Source of the DNA: Sphingobium sp. CECT 9361
GTDB lineage: Bacteria; Pseudomonadota; Alphaproteobacteria; Sphingomonadales; Sphingomonadaceae
DNA length: 64,000 bases
Direction: 5' to 3'
Assembly (NCBI RefSeq): GCF_918741285.1
Contig: NZ_CAKKNC010000004.1
Location: 186,001 to 250,000 of the forward strand
How positions within the stretch are numbered: position 1 is the stretch's first letter; each line of letters starts with the position of its first letter. A model generated the notes under the pieces. The model ran no database searches. It had not been told where the DNA came from and was given only the letters and a program-made list of their open reading frames with translations. Positions 54,861 to 62,215 of this stretch are shown here, in pieces. Made by a program: the position numbers and the translations under genes.

Positions 54861-55409
54861 ATGTCACGCATCCCCACCCCCACCTCGATCGAAACCTCAC
54901 CAGAGGAGTCGCGTCCGCTGCTTGAAGCCGTCAAGAAGCAGTTCGGCGTAGTTCCCAATCTGTTTCGCATCGTCGGCACGAGCCCAGCGGCACTCGAAGG
55001 CTATCTGGGCCTGAATAGCGCGCTGGCCCAAGGCAAGCTGCCTGCTGCAACGCGCGAAAGGATCGCGCTTGCGATAGCCCAGGTCAATGGCTGTGGGTAT
55101 TGCCTTGCCGCGCACAGCTATCTGGGCAAGAATCTCGCGAAGCTCGACGAGGTTGAGATCACTGCCAACCGCAATGGAATGTCGACCGATGCAAAAGCGG
55201 GCGTCGCGGTACACTTCGCAGCAAATATCGCCATGGCCCGCGGCGCCGTTGGCGAGGCAGAGGTCGCCGCGGTGCGGGAAGCGGGCTACAGCGACGCCGA
55301 AATCGTTGAGATCATCGCGCATGTCGCGCTCAACACGCTGACGAACTACATCAACGAGGTGCTGGGTACGGAAATCGATTTCCCTGTCGTGGACGCAATC
55401 GCGGCCTGA
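54861..55409 (+). CDS. carboxymuconolactone decarboxylase/AhpD-like peroxidase-related protein
   Basis: 182 residues. A single CMD domain with the AhpD redox motif Cys78-X2-Cys81 and His85 in CGYCLAAHS, plus GYLGLNSALAQGKLPAATRE and NTLTNYINEVLGT. Such proteins are alkylhydroperoxidase-like thiol reductases. The start is fixed by GGAG seven to eight bases before the ATG. A strong hairpin at 55427-55455 separates it from the next gene. Preceded by the second LysR operator. Confidence 0.92.
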   Translation: MSRIPTPTSIETSPEESRPLLEAVKKQFGVVPNLFRIVGTSPAALEGYLGLNSALAQGKLPAATRERIALAIAQVNGCGYCLAAHSYLGKNLAKLDEVEITANRNGMSTDAKAGVAVHFAANIAMARGAVGEAEVAAVREAGYSDAEIVEIIAHVALNTLTNYINEVLGTEIDFPVVDAIAA

Positions 55410-55426
55410 CGCCGCGTTGCGAGGGT

Positions 55427-55455
55427 AGCCGCCGTCGGTTCGACCGATGGCGGCT
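55427..55455. terminator. strong hairpin between AhpD-like and NTF2-like genes
   Basis: A 13-pair stem with one G-T wobble and a TCG triloop: AGCCGCCGTCGGT at 55427-55439 and ACCGATGGCGGCT at 55443-55455. No T-tract follows, so it is more likely an mRNA-protecting or attenuating structure than a full terminator. Confidence 0.6.
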
Positions 55456-55496
55456 GACCGGTGCACAACCAACCCGAAACAGACTGGGAATTCCAC

Positions 55497-55961
55497 ATGA
55501 GCCGACCACCCTTCCCGCCATTTACCGACGAAACTGCCGTGCAGAAAGTGCGCATGGCCGAGGATGCATGGAACAGCCGCGATCCAGCAAAGGTGGCACT
55601 GGCCTATACGGTCGATTGTACGTGGCGCAATCGTTGCGAGTTTGTTAGCGGTCGTTCCGAGATCGAAGCGCTACTGACCCGGAAATGGGTCAGAGAACTC
55701 GACTACAGACTTATCAAGGAAATCTGGGCGCATACCGGAAATCGCATCGCGGTTCGCTTCGCTTATGAATTCCATGATGACAGCGGCCAGTGGTTTCGGG
55801 CCTACGGTAATGAGAACTGGGACTTCGGCGCCGATGGGCTTATGCGGCAGCGGATCGCGAGCATCAATGAACACCCGATTACGGTCACGGATCGCAAGTT
55901 TCACTGGCCACTAGGTCGTCGGCCCGATGACCATCCGGGTTTGAGCGATTTCGCGTTCTGA
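55497..55961 (+). CDS. NTF2-like protein (DUF1348)
   Basis: 154 residues. A DUF1348 member of the NTF2/SnoaL-like cone fold: [53 protein letters not shown] and [20 protein letters not shown]. These folds act as small hydrolases, isomerases or dimerisation modules; the function is unassigned. ATG at 55497. Follows the AhpD-like gene by 87 bases with a hairpin between. Confidence 0.9.
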   Translation: MSRPPFPPFTDETAVQKVRMAEDAWNSRDPAKVALAYTVDCTWRNRCEFVSGRSEIEALLTRKWVRELDYRLIKEIWAHTGNRIAVRFAYEFHDDSGQWFRAYGNENWDFGADGLMRQRIASINEHPITVTDRKFHWPLGRRPDDHPGLSDFAF

Positions 55962-56001
55962 CGATGAGGCCCTGCTGGCATCGGGACTTGACCGAACGAG
56001 C

Positions 56002-56042
56002 GTGCGGTTGCGAAGCCTAAGCTATAGCCTTAGCAACCGTGC
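56002..56042. terminator. extended imperfect hairpin downstream of the DUF1348 gene
   Basis: GGTTGC at 56006-56011 pairs with GCAACC at 56033-56038, with outer pairs and a smaller inner stem (CTAAGC..GCCTTAG). It probably ends the LysR-controlled plus-strand transcript 41 bases after its stop, though there is no clear T-tract. Confidence 0.4.
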
Positions 56043-56194
56043 ACTCAATTGTGACGAGATCATCACTGCGGGCAATCCCCCCAGATGACCCACGCTATTA
56101 CGATGGGCGCCACGGTCATTCTGCGCCACCGGCCTGCGTTATTGCATAAGTGGTGTGGCGATGCGCTTTAATCCATAGAATGCCCCCGAGGCGG

Positions 56195-56887
56195 TCATAT
56201 CCGGCGGGCGGCGATCACCGGTCCGCCCCGTCCAGCCTGAAGGATCAAGGCTCTCTCCAGCCCCGCGTTACCCTTGGGCACGATATAGTGGGCACCACTG
56301 CCGTTCCAGGACCCCAGCGCTGTCAGCTCCCGCACTACATTCTTGTGCACGATTGTCCGCCCGCCATTTTCGCCAGCCTTGATAGGGACGGCAATCGCCC
56401 GAGGATCGTAGCGGACGAGCCACAAGGTCGCCACCGTATCAGGCTTGCCGGCGCCGATGTCGATCCTGCTGCCCGAGACGCGGATAACGGGTTCTGGTTT
56501 CAGACTTCGCGAGCGATTGATCGCCAGATCCACTTCGCCGCGACGGCTGCCGAGGAGAGCAACGCGCCCGTTCACGATCATCTGGGGAGTGGCGACATTG
56601 TTTCGACCGCCGGCTTTGGCATAATCCCACTGGCGCTGCGTGAAAGCGGGCTGTGCAAAACTGTCCTTCCAGCGGAGATAATCCCAATAGGTCACTGCAA
56701 AATTCAGGGCAATGACGTCGGGTCGCCCGGCCAGCTCGTTCAACACCATGTCTGCAGGGGGACAGGACGAACAGCCCTGACTCTGAAAGAGCTCGACGAC
56801 GACGGCTGGGCTGTCCGGCGCGGGGGCGGCGGGAGCAGCAGCGGAGCTGGCGAGCAAAACTGCTGACAGAAGATGGCGCATCGTCAT
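56195..56887 (-). CDS. DUF1223 family thioredoxin-like exported protein
   Basis: 230 residues. Signal peptide (about residues 1-22, AAAPAAP), then VVVELFQSQGCSSCPPADMVLNEL with a CxxC (Cys39-Ser-Ser-Cys42) in a thioredoxin-like fold, and TYWDYLRWKD, RQWDYAKAGGRNNVATPQMI and the closing GRGGPVIAARRI. DUF1223 proteins are widespread in Proteobacteria and function is unknown. The ATG at 56887 overlaps the bufC stop by four bases, so it is coupled to the bufferin operon. A role in thiol redox chemistry of Cys-rich bufferins is inference. An ATG at 56881 is an alternative start. Confidence 0.9.
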   Translation of the reverse strand: MTMRHLLSAVLLASSAAAPAAPAPDSPAVVVELFQSQGCSSCPPADMVLNELAGRPDVIALNFAVTYWDYLRWKDSFAQPAFTQRQWDYAKAGGRNNVATPQMIVNGRVALLGSRRGEVDLAINRSRSLKPEPVIRVSGSRIDIGAGKPDTVATLWLVRYDPRAIAVPIKAGENGGRTIVHKNVVRELTALGSWNGSGAHYIVPKGNAGLERALILQAGRGGPVIAARRI

Positions 56888-57642
56888 TCCTTCGGTTCGT
56901 TGATGGCAAGGATGAGGCCGTGGTCGATCCATTCGGCGAGCATCGACCCCGCGTGAGCAATTCCAGCTTCCTCACCCAATTGTTCGATCAGGATCGTGCA
57001 CAGAGCGGTGAAGGAACTTCCCGAACCGACTATTTTGAGGGCGCGCTGTTCGATCGCTTCGATCGTGCGAAAACAGGGTGTGAAATCCTGGCGCCAGACG
57101 AGCATGGCGCCAGCATTTGGCAGCAAGACGGCAGCAGGCGGCGCATCCTGCGCCTCCAAGGCCGACCAGATCGCTCCCGCATTGGTACACGCCCGCCCGA
57201 TGCGAACCGACGGAATCAAATGCAGGATTGCGCGATCCCAGTCGATCTGGGCCAATGTGTCGGCCGCGATTGTCGCCGCATCCGGGCCTTCGAAGGCCCG
57301 GCTTAGCGCCCAGTCGAGCCAGGCGAGTTCGGCAACTTCGGCATCGTCGGGATAAAGGTCCGCAAGTGTCTCGTCGAACCTCACGCCATAAGCGCCCAGC
57401 GTCCAGCCCGATGGCGGCGTCCGCTCGATATGGACGCGCGCGGCGTCGATGAAGGCATCTTCCCCGAGCCAGAGAAACGTCTTTGCGAACGTATCCTTCA
57501 AGCACTCGACGAGCTGGACGCGATAGGCGTTGTGATAGATGTCGAGGCCAGCGCGCGCATGGCCATCGACCCAATCATCCATCGCAACCGGAACGTCGGT
57601 AAGCCAGTCACGGAAATCCCGTTGCAAGGCAGCGAGGCTCAT
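56884..57642 (-). CDS. bufC: bufferin maturase partner BufC (DUF2063/HvfC)
   Basis: 252 residues. DUF2063 N-terminus (LAALQRDFRDWLTD, GLDIYHNAYRVQLVECLKDTF, PPSGWTLGAYGVRFDETL) then a second half with LAELAWLDWALSRAF-like EVAELAWLDWALSRAFEGPD. DUF2063 proteins bring the precursor peptide to the MNIO enzyme for modification. It overlaps bufB by four bases (ATGA), as in other bufferin operons. Complex formation with BufB is from family knowledge, not seen here. Confidence 0.9.
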   Translation of the reverse strand: MSLAALQRDFRDWLTDVPVAMDDWVDGHARAGLDIYHNAYRVQLVECLKDTFAKTFLWLGEDAFIDAARVHIERTPPSGWTLGAYGVRFDETLADLYPDDAEVAELAWLDWALSRAFEGPDAATIAADTLAQIDWDRAILHLIPSVRIGRACTNAGAIWSALEAQDAPPAAVLLPNAGAMLVWRQDFTPCFRTIEAIEQRALKIVGSGSSFTALCTILIEQLGEEAGIAHAGSMLAEWIDHGLILAINEPKE

Positions 57643-58481
57643 GCTGCCTGCCTTTCATCGCTGCCAGCGATTTCGCGCGCGATATCCAGCTCCGCTAACA
57701 GGTCGGCCAGTGGCGGAATGTCATCGTCCCGCTCAATCATCGTCGCCACCGCAGGGATCCGGTGGCGCGCGGTCGCATAGAGCGCCCACACTGACGGCGG
57801 CACGGGCTGATCATGGGTATCGATCAGACGATCCCGTCCCTGGCTGTGCCCGGCCAGATGAATCTGTCGCACGCGGTCCGCGGGGATACCGTCAAGATAG
57901 GCGATCGGATCGAAACCGTGATTGACCGCGCTAACGAAGATATTGTTGACGTCCAGCAGGAGCGCACAACCGGTACGGTCGCATAGCGCGTCCAGAAACT
58001 GCCATTCGGTCATGCTGTCGCCCATGAACTGCAGATAGGTCGATGGATTTTCGATCAGCATCTGCCGCTGCAGCACGTCCTGCGCTTGGCCGATGTTCGC
58101 ACAGACCAGATCGAGAGCTTCTGTCGTATAGGGTAGCGGCAGCAGATCATGGGAATTGAAACCCTCGATCCGCGTCCAGCAAAGATGGTCGGACACGAAA
58201 AGAGGATCGACATGATCGACCAGCATTTTGAGCCGGCAGAGGTAATCCCGATCCAGCCCATCGGCTGATCCAACCGACATCGACACGCCGTGGAGAGCGA
58301 CCGGATGCCGTTCGCGAATTCGATCCAGAGTGTAGCGGGGGCGCCCGCCGTCAACCATGAAGTTCTCGGAGATCACCTCGACGAAATCGACAGGGACGTT
58401 GTCCGAAAGGAATTGCTGATAGTGGGGGGTGCGCAGGCCGAGGCCAAAACCATCGAAGGGTGCGCTGGACGTGCCGGTCAT
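57639..58481 (-). CDS. bufB: bufferin maturase BufB (DUF692/MNIO multinuclear iron enzyme)
   Basis: 280 residues. MNIO (DUF692) TIM barrel with the metal-ligand blocks in order: VEVISENFMVDGG, VALHGVSMSVGS, VSDHLCWTRIE, IENPSTYLQF, LLLDVNNIFVSAVNHGFDPIA, IHLAGHS, DTHDQPV and MIERDDDIPPL. These enzymes bind two or three irons and oxidise Cys residues in peptide precursors to 5-thiooxazole or similar groups. The ATG at 58481 is chosen by the family N-terminus. The precursor gene at 58577 is directly upstream with a hairpin between. Coupled to bufC. Confidence 0.93.
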   Translation of the reverse strand: MTGTSSAPFDGFGLGLRTPHYQQFLSDNVPVDFVEVISENFMVDGGRPRYTLDRIRERHPVALHGVSMSVGSADGLDRDYLCRLKMLVDHVDPLFVSDHLCWTRIEGFNSHDLLPLPYTTEALDLVCANIGQAQDVLQRQMLIENPSTYLQFMGDSMTEWQFLDALCDRTGCALLLDVNNIFVSAVNHGFDPIAYLDGIPADRVRQIHLAGHSQGRDRLIDTHDQPVPPSVWALYATARHRIPAVATMIERDDDIPPLADLLAELDIAREIAGSDERQAA

Positions 58482-58501
58482 TGAGCGTGCTCCGGATGGG
58501 T

Positions 58502-58529
58502 GAGGCCCGGCCGGGGGCAGCCGGGCCTC
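58502..58529. promoter_or_regulatory. perfect GC-rich hairpin between the bufferin precursor and bufB
   Basis: GAGGCCCGGC at 58502-58511 pairs with GCCGGGCCTC at 58520-58529 across an 8-base loop. It lies within the 95-base gap after the 6-Cys precursor and has no T-tract. It may stabilise the precursor message or attenuate readthrough, raising peptide over enzyme. Confidence 0.65.
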
Positions 58530-58576
58530 GGAGGGTCGGTCACGCACGGGGGGCGAACGTGACCGAAGGGGGAAAA

Positions 58577-58843
58577 TTATTTGGGTTCGGTCAGGCTACC
58601 GCCGGCCGCGGCGCAAGCTTTGCTCGACAATGCCTTGAAGCCCTGCCCCTTGCAGTCGTTCAGCCCCTTGCATTCATTCTTGGCCGTCTTGCAATCGGAG
58701 GTGCCCTTGCAACTGTTCACGCCATAGCAGTGAACCGCCTTGGCACCGCCCGCAGCGAAAACCGGGGAGCTGGCACCTATGCCGGCGATAGCGAGGAGAG
58801 CTGCGGTCGTGGCGATGCTGACGCCGGACTTCATGGTGATCAT
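58577..58843 (-). CDS. bufferin-type metallophore precursor, six-Cys form
   Basis: 88 residues. A Sec signal (about residues 1-30, ending VFAAGG) then a short mature peptide with six Cys (39, 45, 51, 58, 64, 77) in a repeated pattern of CKG and [30 protein letters not shown]. The pattern matches periplasmic bufferin-type copper-binding peptides that BufB/BufC modify. ATG at 58843 is supported by AAAGG upstream; a second ATG at 58834 is possible. It is the first gene of the minus-strand bufferin operon and is driven by a SigF-type promoter. Confidence 0.88.
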   Translation of the reverse strand: MITMKSGVSIATTAALLAIAGIGASSPVFAAGGAKAVHCYGVNSCKGTSDCKTAKNECKGLNDCKGQGFKALSSKACAAAGGSLTEPK

Positions 58844-58892
58844 GGAAGATGCCTTTCGAAGAGTTGGTCATTGCCGTGATGGCAATAGCTTC

Positions 58893-58918
58893 TTCGAAGC
58901 CATCGGCCGGTTGGTTAC
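58893..58918 (-). promoter_or_regulatory. SigF-type promoter of the six-Cys bufferin operon
   Basis: On the minus strand GTAACC (58913-58918), 16 bases, CGAA (58893-58896). This equals the Caulobacter SigF-dependent consensus as I know it, GTAACC-N16-CGAA. It ends 49 bases before the start codon. Confidence 0.85.
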
Positions 58919-58925
58919 ACGCGCT

Positions 58926-59567
58926 TCACCACCGCATGAACCGCGGACCAACACATGCGCCCAAAAGCGCGGCGAGGCCGATGCCCAGACTGTACCATGT
59001 AAGCACAAAGGTCGCAGACGCCTCGGGGCAATGCAGGCCATAGAGAGTTGCGGCGCAGGCTCCCGACGCAAGGCCGGCCGAAGCGCCAGCCAAACGCAAC
59101 AATGTCGGGGCAAGCTTTCGGAAGGCCCAGAGCAGACCGACGAAAATCGGAAGCGCGCTGAGCAGCACATAGATCGCGCACCGCTTCCAGCTCTGTCCGA
59201 GCCAAAGGGAAAGCCAATCATGCGGCGGGGTTCGCACCAACTCGCCAACCGAAACAGCAGCGAGCAATCCAATCGGAATCACGAGCAACCAAAGCCATTC
59301 GGCCCGACCGGCCTCCGGTCGCGAAAGGTGCAGGGTCGCCATGACCGCACATAGGCCCAGCGACCCGGTGTAGGCCCACTTCATCCAGAATGAAAAACCG
59401 TGCATCGCCTGGCCAAGGTCGGGCCGAAAGCCCAGAATAAAGGCGATCCAGCCCATTGTGATGACGCTGCCGCTCATTATCCCGAGCAGGACCCTGCGTT
59501 CGACAACCGAACGAGACACCGGCGCAATATCGCCAGCCAGAGCACGGATGAGATCGTCGGTCTGCAT
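58926..59567 (-). CDS. nrsF: NrsF-type membrane anti-sigma factor (DUF1109)
   Basis: 213 residues with six predicted membrane helices (about 28-48, 62-80, 91-110, 128-148, 158-178, 187-208). It is the DUF1109 family. Cys130 and Cys180 correspond to the two Cys needed for metal sensing in the Caulobacter homologue. The N-terminal cytosolic part (MQTDDLIRALAGD) holds the sigma factor. It overlaps the sigma-factor gene by one base (TAATG). Metal stress would release the sigma factor. Confidence 0.88.
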   Translation of the reverse strand: MQTDDLIRALAGDIAPVSRSVVERRVLLGIMSGSVITMGWIAFILGFRPDLGQAMHGFSFWMKWAYTGSLGLCAVMATLHLSRPEAGRAEWLWLLVIPIGLLAAVSVGELVRTPPHDWLSLWLGQSWKRCAIYVLLSALPIFVGLLWAFRKLAPTLLRLAGASAGLASGACAATLYGLHCPEASATFVLTWYSLGIGLAALLGACVGPRFMRW

Positions 59568-60103
59568 TAGTCCGCTCCCCTCATTCGCGCCGCCAGCGCC
59601 TTCAGCCCGCGATGCACCGACACCTTGATGTCGGTTTCGCTCAGGCCTTGCGATTGCGCGGCCTCGGCGATGCTGAGGCCTTCGACTTTGGTATCGCGGA
59701 TCGCCTTTGCCTGCTTGGCCGAAATGCCGCCCAGAAGTCGATCGATATCGATGCGGGCGGAGCAGGCATCTTCAAAACCTTCGGCAATCAGTATGTCCTC
59801 GAGCCCGTCAATGGTCTGCGTCTGTCGGGAGCGACGAAAATGGTCGATCATTTTGTAGCGCGCCACCGCATAGGCCCAGGCGACAAAGGGCCGATCGCGA
59901 TCATAGGTCGCGCGTCGGCTGTGAATGGCCATCAATGTTTCCTGCACAAGATCCTCGACATCGTCGTTGGCGCCGCGAAGGCGGCGTCCGAAAAAGGATC
60001 GCAGCATGGGAACGAGCGCACGGAGCAATGCGGTATGAGCATCGGCGTCACCGTCAAGGCCGCCGATCATCCATATCCTAAGCTGATCTTCGCTCGCCCG
60101 CAT
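59567..60103 (-). CDS. sigF: ECF sigma factor, SigF-like
   Basis: 178 residues. Region 2 (LLRALVPMLRSFFGRRLRGA, DDVEDLVQETLMAIHSRR, PFVAWAYAVARYKMIDHFRR) and region 4 (LLGGISAKQAKAIRDTKVEG, LSIAEAAQSQGLSETDIKVS, VHRGLKALAARM) are complete. It pairs with the NrsF-type protein, so it belongs to the SigF group responding to metal stress. The ATG at 60103 is chosen since the upstream open frame to 60211 lacks homology and spans the promoter. A GTAACT-N16-CGAA promoter 20 bases upstream suggests positive autoregulation. Confidence 0.92.
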   Translation of the reverse strand: MRASEDQLRIWMIGGLDGDADAHTALLRALVPMLRSFFGRRLRGANDDVEDLVQETLMAIHSRRATYDRDRPFVAWAYAVARYKMIDHFRRSRQTQTIDGLEDILIAEGFEDACSARIDIDRLLGGISAKQAKAIRDTKVEGLSIAEAAQSQGLSETDIKVSVHRGLKALAARMRGAD

Positions 60104-60122
60104 GTGCACTCCCGAAATCCCA

Positions 60123-60148
60123 TTCGAGCCAACAGGACGAATAGTTAC
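60123..60148 (-). promoter_or_regulatory. SigF-type promoter of the sigF-nrsF operon
   Basis: On the minus strand GTAACT (60143-60148), 16 bases, CGAA (60123-60126): one mismatch from GTAACC-N16-CGAA. It lies directly before the sigF gene and implies self-activation. Confidence 0.8.
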
Positions 60149-60193
60149 AGCAGCATGTCGAAACAGGAGCAGTCCCCCTGCCGAGGCTTCCGT

Positions 60194-60219
60194 GTAACGA
60201 ATGTCGCGCATCCCGCGAA
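60194..60219 (+). promoter_or_regulatory. SigF-type promoter of the four-Cys bufferin/DoxX genes
   Basis: On the plus strand GTAACG (60194-60199), 16 bases, CGAA (60216-60219): one mismatch from the consensus and identical spacing to the other two. It lies 111 bases before the ATG at 60330 and is divergent from the sigF promoter. Confidence 0.8.
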
Positions 60220-60329
60220 GAAGCTTTTGTGACCCGGCCCGCTAGGCCTCCCAGGGTCGCCGTGCGGCGGGATTGTCCCCGATAGTTCCGTCGCACGTGA
60301 GGCCGCCAGCTATTCAACGGAGACGAACG

Positions 60330-60596
60330 ATGACATCCACACCAGCCATATTGGCCGCCACTTTCGCACTTGCCCTGACGGCAGGCTCTGCCCACGCCGC
60401 AGCCAAACCACAGATGGAGAAATGCTACGGCGTTTCGCAGGCCGGTAAGAATGACTGCAAGGCAGGGGCGGGCACAAGCTGCGCCGGCACGTCGAAGGTC
60501 GCGTATCAGGGCGATGCCTGGAAGCTGGTCAAGGCAGGCACCTGCACCAAGATCAAGACGCCCAAAGGCTTCGGTTCGCTCACGCCCAAGGCCTGA
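60330..60596 (+). CDS. bufferin-type metallophore precursor, four-Cys form (DUF2282)
   Basis: 88 residues. Signal peptide (residues 1-23, AHAAAK) followed by a DUF2282 peptide with four Cys (32, 43, 51, 72): [24 protein letters not shown] and [12 protein letters not shown]. This is the classic bufferin precursor pattern (KCYGVxxAGKNDC). The Cys are expected to be oxidised by the MNIO enzyme in the cytoplasm before export, and the product to bind copper in the periplasm. GGAG eight bases before the ATG. It lies divergent from sigF; the maturase BufB/BufC is on the other side, so may serve both precursors. Confidence 0.92.
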   Translation: MTSTPAILAATFALALTAGSAHAAAKPQMEKCYGVSQAGKNDCKAGAGTSCAGTSKVAYQGDAWKLVKAGTCTKIKTPKGFGSLTPKA

Positions 60597-60654
60597 CCGC
60601 TATCTGGAACCTGCTGGACCGGCGGTTCCATGACCATCCCCAAGGAGAAGAGCG

Positions 60655-61095
60655 ATGACATCTCTTGCGCGCCGTTATGGTGAAGCATCGGCCTGGTTGA
60701 CCCGAAGCATACCGGAAAGTCTGCTGCTGCTGATTGCGCGCGTAAGCATCGCCGCCATCTTCTTCCTTTCGGGTCGCACCAAGGTGGAAGGCGTGCTCAC
60801 CATCACGCCTTCCACCTATGATCTTTTCGACACCGAATATCATTTGCCGCTGATCCCCTCAGACATCGCCGCTCACGCCGCGACCTATAGCGAGCATCTT
60901 TTCCCGATCCTGCTCGTACTGGGCTTACTGACTCGGCCCGCCGCAGCGGCGCTACTGGGCATGACATTGGTGATCGAGATATTTGTCTATCCAGATGCAT
61001 GGCCCACACATCTGAGCTGGGCCGCGCTGCTTTTGCCTCTCATCGCCCGTGGCGGCGGGACATGGGCAATGGATCGTCTGCTGCGGCTCGACTGA
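60655..61095 (+). CDS. DoxX-family membrane protein (BufD-like)
   Basis: 146 residues with four membrane helices (about 22-42, 73-92, 96-112, 120-137). DoxX family; [21 protein letters not shown] and [22 protein letters not shown] are typical. DoxX genes commonly accompany DUF2282/DUF692/DUF2063 as the fourth bufferin-operon gene (BufD). Function is unclear, perhaps electron transfer in the inner membrane. Probably co-transcribed with the four-Cys precursor (58-base gap). Confidence 0.9.
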   Translation: MTSLARRYGEASAWLTRSIPESLLLLIARVSIAAIFFLSGRTKVEGVLTITPSTYDLFDTEYHLPLIPSDIAAHAATYSEHLFPILLVLGLLTRPAAAALLGMTLVIEIFVYPDAWPTHLSWAALLLPLIARGGGTWAMDRLLRLD

Positions 61096-61226
61096 GCTGC
61101 GTGCCGAACGCCACCTTTCCGTGACGGCATCCGGCCACCGTCCAGTTTTTTTCACCCACATGGGAAAAAATGATCGGGGCTTCCGGTCTCCTCCCGTGAA
61201 GATATCAGATCATTGGAGATGCAAGA

Positions 61227-62180
61227 ATGGACGAGCGGACAAGCGACCGTATCGATCGGCGTGGGATGCTGCAATGCATGGGTTGGGCTGGCACGGGCGC
61301 GCTCTACATGATGAGCGGCGGTATCGCCTCATCGGTCACCCTGGATGCAGCGCTGGCAGCAACGCGTCCCGGTGCGAGGCTGGCTCCGGTCGGCTCCTTC
61401 AGCTTCCTCCAGATCAGTGACAGTCATGTCGGTTTCGACAAGCCCGCGAACCCGGATGCGCGCGCGACACTCCGGGAGGCCGTGGCTAAGGCGAAGCTGT
61501 TGCCAGTGAAACCCTCCTTCATTCTGCATACCGGTGACATCAGTCATTTGTCGAAGGATGCCGAATTTGCGGATGCGGACGCGATCATCAGCGAGGCCGG
61601 CATACCCGTATTTCATGTCCCCGGCGAGCATGACATGCTCGATGAAGGTGGCGGCAAGGCCTATCTTGCGCGTTATGGCAAGGATACGCTGGGTGCAGGC
61701 TGGTACAGCTTCGATCACGATGGCGTCCATTTCGTAGCGCTCGTCAACGTTGCAAACCTCCAGCCCGGCGGGATGGGCCATCTCGGAGACGAGCAACTGA
61801 CCTGGCTTGCTAAAGACCTGGCAGGACGATCTGCCAGTACGCCGATTGTTGTTTTCGCCCATATCCCGCTCTGGACCGTTTACGCCGATTGGGGCTGGGG
61901 CACCGACGACAGCACGCAGGCCTTGTCGCTACTGCGACGCTTTGGCTCGGTCACGATACTCAACGGCCATATCCACCAGATCATCCAGAAGGTGGAAGGC
62001 AATATCAGCTTTCACAGCGCCCGTTCGACCGCGTATCCGCAGCCCGCGCCGGGTGCGGCTGCTTCACCGGGGCCTCTTAGAGTCGCCACCGAGAGCCTGC
62101 ACGGCATGCTCGGCATCCGGACGGCGACCGTCGTGCCGGGCCGCGAGCCTATTGCTCTTATCGACGCTGCGCTTGGCTGA
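61227..62180 (+). CDS. Tat-exported metallophosphoesterase
   Basis: 317 residues. The N-terminus DRRGMLQCMGWAG is a Tat signal (RR then hydrophobic) ending about residue 45. The calcineurin-like fold has FLQISDSHVGF, LHTGDISHL, VPGEHDMLD (GEHD in place of GNHD), VFAHIPLW and LNGHIHQII. Two metals would be bound in the periplasm after folded export. Substrate unknown; placement with cupredoxin and bufferin genes suggests metal-stress response. The start follows GGAG and an in-frame ATG at 61227. Confidence 0.9.
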   Translation: MDERTSDRIDRRGMLQCMGWAGTGALYMMSGGIASSVTLDAALAATRPGARLAPVGSFSFLQISDSHVGFDKPANPDARATLREAVAKAKLLPVKPSFILHTGDISHLSKDAEFADADAIISEAGIPVFHVPGEHDMLDEGGGKAYLARYGKDTLGAGWYSFDHDGVHFVALVNVANLQPGGMGHLGDEQLTWLAKDLAGRSASTPIVVFAHIPLWTVYADWGWGTDDSTQALSLLRRFGSVTILNGHIHQIIQKVEGNISFHSARSTAYPQPAPGAAASPGPLRVATESLHGMLGIRTATVVPGREPIALIDAALG

Positions 62181-62215
62181 ACATCACCGCAACAACTATC
62201 CCCAGGGGGTTTTCC

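Noticed and set aside
61146..61170. T-run, CCCA-CA-TGGG, A-run palindrome before the phosphoesterase gene
   Set aside because: The paired part is only four bases with a two-base loop and mismatched flanks; it is too weak to call a terminator or operator.
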